From: Chitinophagales bacterium
GTDB taxonomy: Bacteria; Bacteroidota; Bacteroidia; Chitinophagales; JADIYW01
Reading direction: 5' to 3'
Length of the DNA stretch: 64,000 nucleotides
Assembly: GCA_020636545.1 (NCBI GenBank)
Contig: JACJXS010000015.1
Location: forward strand, 58,215 to 122,214
Shown here: piece after piece, positions 17,231 to 24,438 of the stretch
How the letters are laid out: every line of letters begins with the position of its first letter
How positions within the stretch are numbered: the stretch's first letter is position 1
Translations under genes and position numbers: made by a program
The notes under the pieces: model-generated
What the model saw: the letters and a program-made list of their open reading frames with translations, nothing else
The model's database searches: none
Told to the model about the DNA's origin: nothing

Positions 17231-17238
17231 CAAATATA
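17231..17238 (-). promoter_or_regulatory. -7 promoter box for the SDR gene
   Basis: TATATTTG on the minus strand, an exact TAnnTTTG match, 18 nt upstream of the start at 17212. Confidence 0.55.
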
Positions 17239-17330
17239 ATTATATTAAGCGGAATGTATTGTTTGGTAACGTTTTGTTTTAAAAATTGTTTATATATTTC
17301 CTATCTTGCATTTTTTAATCTTTTGATTTT

Positions 17331-18179
17331 ATGATTTTATTTGCTGATAGTGGCTCTACTAAAACAAATTGGATTGTTTATAATCCTGAAACGAAAAACA
17401 AGACAGAAATAAGCACCTTAGGAATTAACCCTATTGTACATCATCACGATGATATTATTCGTATTTTGAATGATAATATTGAATTGACGGATTTGGGAGC
17501 AAGTGTAAAAACTATACGCTTTTTTGGTGCTGGTTGTTCAAGTGAACTTAGAAATAATATTGCAAGAAATGCTATGCAATCTATTTTTTCTGATGCAGAA
17601 ATTTTTATAGATGAAGATATGATAGCCGCAGGAATTGCAGTGTGTAAAAACAAAGAAGGGATAGCATGTATTTTAGGAACAGGTTCTAATTCTATTTATT
17701 TTGATGGCGAAAAGTGGCATAATTCAAATGCTGGTATTGGATTTATTTTAGGTGATGAGGCAAGTGGAGCTTATTTTGGAAAACAAATTTTACGAGATTT
17801 TTTATATGGTCTGATGCCAACAGATATTATTTATCATTTGCAAGATAAATATCAACTCAAGAAAGACGATATCTTTTATAATGTCTATAAAAATGTATCG
17901 CCAAATCGTTATTTAGCTAGTTTTGCACCAATACTTACAACGTATAGACAAACGGATTATGTTCAAAATTTAATGAATGAAGGTTTTGATGTTTTCTTTA
18001 AATATCATATTGCATGTTTTGATAATTATAAAAATTTTCCTGTAGGTTTTGTAGGCTCAATTGCTACGCATTTTCAACAAGAAATTGAAATTGTTGCTAA
18101 AAAGTATGAAGTAGAATTAGGGAATTTTATTCAAAGGCCAATTGATGAATTGGTACAGTTTTATACGCAAGGAAAATAG
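17331..18179 (+). CDS. BadF/BadG-family sugar kinase, N-acetylglucosamine kinase-like
   Basis: ASKHA-fold kinase of 282 residues. It begins MILFADSGSTKTNWIVYN (phosphate-1 motif). It then shows GINPIVHHHDDI, the IDEDMIAAGIAVCKNKEGIACILGTGSNSI region (phosphate-2), and GIGFILGDEASGAYFG (the adenosine/sugar-site region of GlcNAc kinases). It probably phosphorylates an amino sugar released in cell-wall turnover or taken up; that substrate is inferred from the family. Only 3 nt separate it from the next gene, suggesting co-translation. Confidence 0.83.
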   Translation: MILFADSGSTKTNWIVYNPETKNKTEISTLGINPIVHHHDDIIRILNDNIELTDLGASVKTIRFFGAGCSSELRNNIARNAMQSIFSDAEIFIDEDMIAAGIAVCKNKEGIACILGTGSNSIYFDGEKWHNSNAGIGFILGDEASGAYFGKQILRDFLYGLMPTDIIYHLQDKYQLKKDDIFYNVYKNVSPNRYLASFAPILTTYRQTDYVQNLMNEGFDVFFKYHIACFDNYKNFPVGFVGSIATHFQQEIEIVAKKYEVELGNFIQRPIDELVQFYTQGK

Positions 18180-18182
18180 ACC

Positions 18183-18758
18183 ATGCATACAATAGAACCA
18201 TATTGGAAATGGCGAGATATTTATCAAGCAGAGCTTGATGAATTATCACCTTTTTTTGGACAAACCTATAATGAATTTGAATTTACTGATAAAATTTATA
18301 ATTATGTAATTCATCCACAATGGGATAGTTTTGGTTCTGAAACTTTGTATGTCAAATTGCTTTATGTCAATTATAAAAAACATACGGCTATTATTGAATT
18401 GATAGGCGAGTGGAACGATTGTATTGGCAATGATATTATGTTTTTTAAACGAGATTTTATTGAAATTCTGATAAATCATGGAATTACTAAATTCGTTTTA
18501 ATCGGCGAAAATATTTTAGAATTTTTTGCAGAGCATGAAGATTATTATCAAGAATGGCATGATGATATTGTTGCAGAAGGCGGTTGGATAATAGCACTTA
18601 ATTTTAGAGAACATATTATGGAAGAAATGATACAAGCCAATATTCATCATTATATTTATTTCTTTAATGATGATGAACAAATGAATTGGCGTAAATTTAA
18701 ACCACATCATTTAATTGACTTTTTAGAACAAAATAAAACAAAATTACTGCATGAATAA
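18183..18758 (+). CDS. uncharacterised protein between a sugar kinase and rsmI
   Basis: No domain recognised. The 191-residue protein is acidic and aromatic-rich, soluble-looking, with no signal peptide or membrane helix. It begins MHTIEPYWKWRDIYQAELDE. It contains paired short motifs such as HPQWDSFGSETLYVKLLYV, GEWNDCIGNDIMFFKRDF and AEGGWIIALNFREHI that suggest a mixed alpha/beta fold. It starts 3 nt after the kinase and overlaps rsmI by 8 nt, so the three genes look translationally coupled. Confidence 0.8.
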   Translation: MHTIEPYWKWRDIYQAELDELSPFFGQTYNEFEFTDKIYNYVIHPQWDSFGSETLYVKLLYVNYKKHTAIIELIGEWNDCIGNDIMFFKRDFIEILINHGITKFVLIGENILEFFAEHEDYYQEWHDDIVAEGGWIIALNFREHIMEEMIQANIHHYIYFFNDDEQMNWRKFKPHHLIDFLEQNKTKLLHE

Positions 18759-19440
18759 TTTGTTAGAAAGTAATAAACTTTATTTAGTACCAACTCCAAT
18801 AGGTAATTTAGAAGATATTACTTTAAGAGCGTTAAAAGTGTTGGAACAAGCAGATGTTGTTTTGGCTGAAGATACTCGGACTTCAGGCGTTTTGTGTAAG
18901 CACTTTAATATTTCAACGCCTTTACAAGCCTATCATAAAGACAACGAACATAAAGTTGTTCAAAATATTATATATCAAATTCAAAGTGGCAAAAAGGTGG
19001 CTTTGATTTCAGATGCTGGAACGCCTGGCATTTCAGATCCTGGTTTTTTATTAGTGCGTACATGCCTTGAAAACAATATTGAAGTAGAATGTTTACCTGG
19101 TGCAACTGCTTTTGTACCTGCATTAGTAAATTCTGGTTTCCCTTGTGATAAATTTGTATTTGAGGGATTTCTTCCACATCAAAAAGGTAGGCAAAAAAGA
19201 TTGTTGGCTTTAGTTAACGAACATCGAACCATTATTTTTTATGAATCGCCTTATCGAATTTTAAAGCTACTTAAAGAATTAACTGAACATTTTGGCGCTG
19301 AACGTTCGGTTTCTATTTCTAGAGAATTGACAAAAAAATTTGAAGAAACTTATCGTGGTTCTGTTGCATCAGCATTGGAACATTTTGAGGCTAAAGCCCC
19401 AAAAGGCGAATTTGTAGTCGTTGTAAAAGGGAAGGAGTAG
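18751..19440 (+). CDS. rsmI: 16S rRNA (cytidine-1402 2'-O)-methyltransferase
   Basis: SAM-dependent tetrapyrrole-methylase-fold enzyme that 2'-O-methylates C1402 in the decoding centre. Motifs are YLVPTPIGNLEDITLRAL at the N-terminus, LAEDTRTSG, VALISDAGTPGISDPGF, and FYESPYRILKLLKEL near the C-terminal half. Length is 229 residues; family members with an added C-terminal domain are longer (about 280), so this is the short form. Its stop lies 2 nt from the end of the converging hsdR. Confidence 0.95.
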   Translation: MNNLLESNKLYLVPTPIGNLEDITLRALKVLEQADVVLAEDTRTSGVLCKHFNISTPLQAYHKDNEHKVVQNIIYQIQSGKKVALISDAGTPGISDPGFLLVRTCLENNIEVECLPGATAFVPALVNSGFPCDKFVFEGFLPHQKGRQKRLLALVNEHRTIIFYESPYRILKLLKELTEHFGAERSVSISRELTKKFEETYRGSVASALEHFEAKAPKGEFVVVVKGKE

Positions 19441-19442
19441 GC

Positions 19443-22400
19443 TTATAATAATTCTCCTCCAATTCTTTTATACTTCTCTACAAAGGCTGATATTTTTTGA
19501 AAGACACTTTGTTTCTTACTTAAATATTGCGGATTTAACGGACTCATCTTTGGCAATATTTCATTCAAATCGTTGCCATTTTCACTGGCGTATTCTTTTT
19601 TTAAGGAAGTGGTAATGTAGCGTTTGGCTGCTTCCTTGTTCAATGCTTCGCTTTCTATCAATTCATCAACTTCTTTTTGCTGTTGTTTTTGTGCAAATAA
19701 ATAGAATGCTTCTATGATATCTTCTTTCCCTTCCAGACTATCTAAATCTGTGGCATTAATAAAGTCCACCACCAAACTCTCTTTGGCACGGTTTCCTATA
19801 CTAGAACGAATGATTCTACGAATTTCTTCGATTAAAGCATCTTTGTCTTTCGTTTGCTTGTTTTTTTCCAATAAGAGTTCCAAGATATAATCCAGATTGA
19901 TTTCTTGCGATTTCAATAAATCTACTTCAAACACTACATCGTCCCAATCTAATGTTGAGGCTTCCTTTTCTTTGCCTGCTTTTTCTCTTCGCAACCATTC
20001 TCGAATGTCGTTGTAGGTGGAACGATAATCTTGCACCGTTCGCTCTGTTAGCATATCTATATTTAACATTTCTGCTATGGCTTCATCGCTTACAAAATGG
20101 GTTTCTTTAAACGCCTCTATGGCTGCTGCATCGTTTTTGTCAATGGTTTGCAAGGCTTTCAAGTGGGTAAATTCATCGTAATTCTGCAAGATATTTTCTA
20201 CTTTCAAATATTCGCCAAACAATTTTGCAAAGTCCTTTTTATCTTGTTCTTTTACAATTTCAGATGGGTTAAGGAATTTTTCGTTCAACTCTTTTACTAG
20301 CTCTTTATAACCTCTTTTGGCTTCACCATTGACAATATCCGTAAATCCTTCTAAATATTCTTTGTAGCTTTTTTCTAAAACTACGTTTTTGGTATTGGCA
20401 TCGCCAAAGAGCGTAATGGCATCTATGGTGTGTTGTTCCAAATTTCGGAAAGTGATGATGTTTCCAAAGGTTTTGTTGGCATCATAAATTCTATTGGTTC
20501 TTGAAAAGGCTTGTATCAAACCGTGGTAACGCAGGTTTTTATCTACAAACAAGGTATTTAAGGTAGGTGCATCAAAACCAGTGAGGAACATGCCCACCAC
20601 TATCAACAAATCTACTTCTTTATTTTTTACTCGTTTGGCAAGGTCTTTATAATAGTTCTGAAATTTTTCACTGTCCACACTATAATTGGTGGCAAACATG
20701 GCGTTGTAATCGTTAATCGCTTTGCTCAAAAATTCTTTAGCACTGCTGTCCATTGCACTCGGCTCAAAGGTTTCATCTATAATATCGCCAATGGCATTTT
20801 GTTCTTCGTTGGCAGCAAAGGAAAAAATGGTGGCAATTTTTAACGGTTTTTCAGTATCATTTTGCAAGTTGTTCAACTCTTCGTAATACAATTTTGCGGC
20901 ATCTACACTGCTAACGGCAAACATAGCATTGAAACCTGTGTTGCCTCCTCGAGTGCGGTGAGTTTTTATTCTGAAATTTTGTAAAATATATTGTGAAATC
21001 TCTTTGATACGTGCTGGATGCAAGAAAGCTTCTTTGTTTTCGGCTGCACTGAGTTTCTTTTCATCAATTTCAGTTTCCAAGCTTTTAAACTGTGGTCGAA
21101 CATCATTGTAATCTACTTTAAATTTCAATACTTTTTCATCACGAATGGCATCGGTAATGACGTATGAGTGCAGTTCACGACCAAATACACTGGCGGTGGT
21201 TTCTGAGCCTAAAGCATTTTCGGAAAAAATAGGTGTACCAGTAAAACCAAATTGATAATATTTTTTAAATTTCTTTTTCAGGTTTTTTTGTGCTTCACCA
21301 AATTGACTGCGATGACATTCATCAAAAATAAAAATTACCTGCTTTTGATAAATAGGCAAATCGCCTTCGGTTTTCATCAGGTTGTTGAGCTTTTGAATGG
21401 TGGTAACTATGATTTTGTTATCGTCTTTTTCCAAATTATTTTTCAAACCTTGTGTACTGTTAGAACCATTCACACTATCGGGCGAAAAACGTTGGTATTC
21501 TTTCATAGTTTGATAATCCAAATCTTTTCTATCCACCACAAAAAACACTTTATCAATAAAATCCAATTGTGTAGCCAGGCGAGCGGCTTTAAAGCTGGTT
21601 AAGGTTTTTCCGGAACCTGTGGTGTGCCATATATATCCGCCACTTTCTGGCTTTGCCCAGTTTTTGGCATTGTAAGAAGAATTTATTTTCCACAACATTC
21701 TTTCCGTTGCAGCAATTTGGTACGGACGCATCACCAACAAAGTATTGCTGGTATCAAATACAGAATAGGTGAGTAGCACACGCAACAAGGTATTTTTTTG
21801 AAAGAAAGTAGCTGTGAAATCTTTCAGGTCGGTAATCAGGGAATTGTTTGCTTTTGCCCAATTCATCGTAAAATCGAAACTGTTTTTATCACGCTTGGTG
21901 GTATTGGCAAAGTAACGGCTGTCGGTTCCGTTGCTAATCACGAAGATTTGTAAATATTTGAACAGCGAATTTTCGGTATTGAAACTCTCTTTGGTGTAGC
22001 GATGCACTTGGTTAAAGGCTTCACGAATGGCTACGCCTCGTTTTTTGAGTTCGATTTGCACTAAAGGCAAACCGTTTACTAAAATGCTTACATCATAACG
22101 ATTACTATGTTTGCCTACTTGTTCAAATTGATTGATGACCTGTACTTTGTTGTTGGCAATTGTGGTTTTGTCCACCAAATAAATGTTTTGGAGATGACCA
22201 TCATCAAACAAGAAATCGTAAATATAATCATCGTGAATTTTGCGGGTTTTGTCCAGCAAATTATCGCTGGGTTTATCCAAATATTCTTCTACAAAACGTT
22301 GCCATTCTGCATCGGTAAATTGCACTTTGTTTAATGCTTGAAGTTGAATACGCACATTAGCCAACAAATCTTGGTTGGTCTTTAAATTCTGCGGATTTTC

Positions 22401-22589
22401 ATAGCCTTGATTAATTAAATCTTGGATGAATTCATTTTCAAGTGCGTTTTCGGATTGATAGGAAGACGGAACTTCGTTTAATGTATTGAATTTATCGTAT
22501 TTGTCGAGTACGATGAAATTGTTTGTTTCTGCGATGGCGTTGTATAATTGAGAATTGAGAGTTGAGAATTGAGAATTATTTTTTTTCAT
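19443..22589 (-). CDS. hsdR: type I restriction enzyme, R (endonuclease/translocase) subunit
   Basis: Motor and nuclease subunit of the R2M2S complex. The N-terminal nuclease domain has the PD-(D/E)xK-like RYDVSILVNGLP with QIELKK near residues 165-187. The SF2 helicase part follows: Walker A TTGSGKT at about 325, DECH box DECHRSQFGE at about 425, and the late motif LIQAFSRTNRIYD. Length is 1048 residues, normal for the family. The first 15 residues (KKNNSQFSTLNSQL) are encoded by a repeat and are unlikely to be ancestral. It is the last gene of the minus-strand operon, after the four-helix-bundle gene. Confidence 0.96.
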   Translation of the reverse strand: MKKNNSQFSTLNSQLYNAIAETNNFIVLDKYDKFNTLNEVPSSYQSENALENEFIQDLINQGYENPQNLKTNQDLLANVRIQLQALNKVQFTDAEWQRFVEEYLDKPSDNLLDKTRKIHDDYIYDFLFDDGHLQNIYLVDKTTIANNKVQVINQFEQVGKHSNRYDVSILVNGLPLVQIELKKRGVAIREAFNQVHRYTKESFNTENSLFKYLQIFVISNGTDSRYFANTTKRDKNSFDFTMNWAKANNSLITDLKDFTATFFQKNTLLRVLLTYSVFDTSNTLLVMRPYQIAATERMLWKINSSYNAKNWAKPESGGYIWHTTGSGKTLTSFKAARLATQLDFIDKVFFVVDRKDLDYQTMKEYQRFSPDSVNGSNSTQGLKNNLEKDDNKIIVTTIQKLNNLMKTEGDLPIYQKQVIFIFDECHRSQFGEAQKNLKKKFKKYYQFGFTGTPIFSENALGSETTASVFGRELHSYVITDAIRDEKVLKFKVDYNDVRPQFKSLETEIDEKKLSAAENKEAFLHPARIKEISQYILQNFRIKTHRTRGGNTGFNAMFAVSSVDAAKLYYEELNNLQNDTEKPLKIATIFSFAANEEQNAIGDIIDETFEPSAMDSSAKEFLSKAINDYNAMFATNYSVDSEKFQNYYKDLAKRVKNKEVDLLIVVGMFLTGFDAPTLNTLFVDKNLRYHGLIQAFSRTNRIYDANKTFGNIITFRNLEQHTIDAITLFGDANTKNVVLEKSYKEYLEGFTDIVNGEAKRGYKELVKELNEKFLNPSEIVKEQDKKDFAKLFGEYLKVENILQNYDEFTHLKALQTIDKNDAAAIEAFKETHFVSDEAIAEMLNIDMLTERTVQDYRSTYNDIREWLRREKAGKEKEASTLDWDDVVFEVDLLKSQEINLDYILELLLEKNKQTKDKDALIEEIRRIIRSSIGNRAKESLVVDFINATDLDSLEGKEDIIEAFYLFAQKQQQKEVDELIESEALNKEAAKRYITTSLKKEYASENGNDLNEILPKMSPLNPQYLSKKQSVFQKISAFVEKYKRIGGELL
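22546..22578. repeat. junction repeat (TTGAGAATTGAGA family) at the 5' end of hsdR
   Basis: Tandem GAGAATT/GAGAGTT heptamer-like units inside the first codons of hsdR, read as NSQFSTLNSQL. A further short copy lies at 22605-22619 just upstream of the start. The same family is at 22986-23018 and 24172-24246. Confidence 0.75.
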
Positions 22590-22625
22590 GGCAAAATCCT
22601 TTTAAGAATTGAGAATTATTTCTTT

Positions 22626-22988
22626 TTATTGTCTTTCTTTTGATGTTTTTACGATTGAAACCAGCAATTTAATCAGCTCTTGAATGTCGGGTTGAATTGA
22701 GTGATATGCATTTATATCAATTTCATTGGATTGATACAACAATTCTATCCAATAATCTGTTTCGTTTGCTTCTTTGAGTGCAATATTCATTTTATGGATA
22801 AAATCGGCTTTGCTTTGTGCGTGTTCAGCCTCACGAATTAACGCACCAACAGCAGTGTCACTGCGTAAAACTTGTTTGCTGATAACAAATTCCTTTTTTT
22901 TATTCATCAGAAATTTAGAAAGTTTTATTATCTGCAATGCAAAAGCAAACGACTTTTCTTGTACAATATTTTCTTTTTTATTTTCCAT
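22626..22988 (-). CDS. four-helix-bundle protein (23S rRNA intervening-sequence / Avd-like family)
   Basis: A 120-residue all-helical protein. The start used is MENKKENIVQEKSF (22988); the in-frame TTG upstream lies within a repeat. The pattern SFAFALQIIKLSKFL, LRSDTAVGALIREAEHAQSKADFIHKMNIALKEANETDYWIELL is typical of the IVP/four-helix-bundle family. Its function is largely unknown; structural relatives include the Avd protein of diversity-generating retroelements. It lies between hsdS and hsdR on the same strand and is likely co-transcribed with them. A role in restriction is not established. Confidence 0.82.
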   Translation of the reverse strand: MENKKENIVQEKSFAFALQIIKLSKFLMNKKKEFVISKQVLRSDTAVGALIREAEHAQSKADFIHKMNIALKEANETDYWIELLYQSNEIDINAYHSIQPDIQELIKLLVSIVKTSKERQ

Positions 22989-23018
22989 AATTCTCAATTT
23001 TCAATTCTCAACTTTCCA
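22986..23018. repeat. junction repeat at the hsdS end / four-helix-bundle start
   Basis: ATAATTCTCAATTTTCAATTCTCAAC-type units. On the minus strand this repeat encodes the last residues of HsdS (KVEN) and its stop codon, and runs up to the ATG of the next gene. Confidence 0.7.
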
Positions 23019-24263
23019 TTTATCGAAATCGAGTAAACGATTACGGTAATACTCATACTGTTTCTGCCGCAGTTCTATCTCCCTGGGCAAACCCTCGCTA
23101 ATGGAATTGGTCAAGGCATCAAATTTATCTAATATTTCCACAATACGCTCCTGCTCGGATAATGGAGGAATGGGGATTTTGAATTCCATTATTTTTTCTT
23201 TATTACCACGTGGCATTTTAGCACCTTTTGCGTGTTGCATATTATAAGAGAAAAAACTATCATCAGCTAGTATCTGATATAAATATCTAGCATCAACTCC
23301 TTTATCAATTAAATGAATTACAAGAACATCACCATTTGTACCTCCTTTACAATCAGCAAACCATATTTTTTTTAAGTATGGACGAATATTTCCAATCAAA
23401 ATGTCTCCAATATTGAAACAAGTTAAATTACCCGATATTGGAACATAATTTGATTTAGATTTGCCGGCTCTATCTTGTAATAAATTTTCTACTCCAACAT
23501 AATTATCCTCATTCACAAAAGAAAAATTTACTCTCTCTTTTGAATAAATCGCCACCTCCCCCAGCGTTTTCCACACTGTACAGGGCGAATTGCAATTCGC
23601 CCCGACGGTTGCAATTCGCTCTGACGGTTGCAATTTTGTATCTTCAAATGCCAGCAATTGCTCCCTATAAAACGCATATTGTTTTTTTCTTGTTGTAAGC
23701 TCTGTTGTAAGCTCTGTTGTAAGCTCTGTTGTAAGCTCTGTGAACTTATCGAGAATGGCAACTATTTCTTGCTGAATTTTTAAGGGCGGAATGGGGATGA
23801 GGAGTTTTTCTAAATCTTTTGGATAAACGTGAGGAACACCTGAACCTTTTTGTAAATTATGAATCCATTGCTGATTATTTAATAAAAAATGATAAACATA
23901 TCTTGTACTCATAAAGCTCAAATCGGGCTTTACAGAAAAAGCATCTGAAACAAAAATTGGTTTATCCCAATACATTACAAATCCTGCATAAGCTCCGCTT
24001 CCTGCAACAGTAATAGTTTCACCTTCACGATTAAATTCAGCATTGTAATATGCAGGAGTTTGACCACCACTAATTACAGGAATATCTCCATCAATTTTAT
24101 CTTTTGCTGTAATTGTTTTTCCTCGCTTCAATTCCGCCACTTCCCCCAGCGTTTTCCATTCCACTTTATTTAATTGAGAATTGAGAATTGAGAGTTGAGA
24201 ATTAAGTTCATTTTCCATTTTCAATTCTCCATTCTCCATTTTCATTTTATTTTCTTTGTTCAT
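23001..24263 (-). CDS. hsdS: type I restriction-modification specificity subunit
   Basis: Target-recognition subunit of 420 residues with two variable TRDs separated by conserved helices. Each half opens with WKTLGEVA (about residues 36 and 228) and closes with IPIPPL followed by Q-E-I/R-I-V-x-I-L-D-K-F. The central helix contains four TELT repeats and then QYAFYREQLLAF. The final helix has RQKQYEYYRNRLLDF. Two segments look repeat-derived. One is the N-terminal leader NKENKMKMENGELKMENELN. The other is the linker IATVGANCNSP before TRD2, encoded by a palindrome also found in the upstream transposase. The TRDs themselves give no hint of the DNA target. Confidence 0.94.
   Translation of the reverse strand: MNKENKMKMENGELKMENELNSQLSILNSQLNKVEWKTLGEVAELKRGKTITAKDKIDGDIPVISGGQTPAYYNAEFNREGETITVAGSGAYAGFVMYWDKPIFVSDAFSVKPDLSFMSTRYVYHFLLNNQQWIHNLQKGSGVPHVYPKDLEKLLIPIPPLKIQQEIVAILDKFTELTTELTTELTTELTTRKKQYAFYREQLLAFEDTKLQPSERIATVGANCNSPCTVWKTLGEVAIYSKERVNFSFVNEDNYVGVENLLQDRAGKSKSNYVPISGNLTCFNIGDILIGNIRPYLKKIWFADCKGGTNGDVLVIHLIDKGVDARYLYQILADDSFFSYNMQHAKGAKMPRGNKEKIMEFKIPIPPLSEQERIVEILDKFDALTNSISEGLPREIELRQKQYEYYRNRLLDFDKWKVEN
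23583..23602. repeat. 20-bp perfect palindrome inside hsdS (REP-like copy 1)
   Basis: Sequence GGGCGAATTGCAATTCGCCC. On the minus strand it is read as GANCNSP in the HsdS linker. Two exact copies and one copy with a single mismatch lie in the transposase gene. It is followed at 23604-23635 by two 13-bp direct repeats GACGGTTGCAATT spaced 19 nt apart. Confidence 0.9.
23691..23738. repeat. four tandem 12-bp repeats in the hsdS central spacer
   Basis: Four identical copies of TGTTGTAAGCTC (plus strand), giving TELT four times in the helix between the TRDs. In EcoR124-type HsdS, changes in the number of similar tetrapeptides change the spacing between half-sites. Confidence 0.95.
24172..24246. 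repeat. junction repeat at the 5' end of hsdS
   Basis: Mixture of GAGAATT/GAGAGTT units and ATTCTCCATT/TTTTCCATT units. On the minus strand it encodes the MENGELKMEN and NSQLSILNSQL part of the HsdS leader, about 30 residues before the first TRD motif. Confidence 0.75.
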
Positions 24264-24364
24264 ATTTCATTTTTTTTGTCTGCACTGTGATTTTTTTGAT
24301 TTATTTGATTGCCTTGATTTTGCATATTGTTCATTTTTAGTTTTCTATTTACATCATAAAAATC

Positions 24365-24393
24365 ATTTAATCACAGAAATCATGGTTCAGATG
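24365..24393. repeat. transposase-flanking repeat, hsdS side
   Basis: ATTTAATCACAGAAATCATGG plus a TTCAGA end. It is a direct-orientation near match to 25725-25754 on the other side of the transposase gene. Both spacers also hold a TGTGATTTTTTT segment complementary to the AATCACA part, so each could form a long imperfect hairpin. Confidence 0.65.
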
Positions 24394-24438
24394 TTTTCTA
24401 TTTATAATTTTCCATTTATTTTTGTTGTTCAATTGTTA

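Noticed and set aside
22626..22988. Avd-like protein as a sign of a diversity-generating retroelement
   Set aside because: No reverse transcriptase, template repeat or variable repeat was found nearby; the family is broader than Avd.
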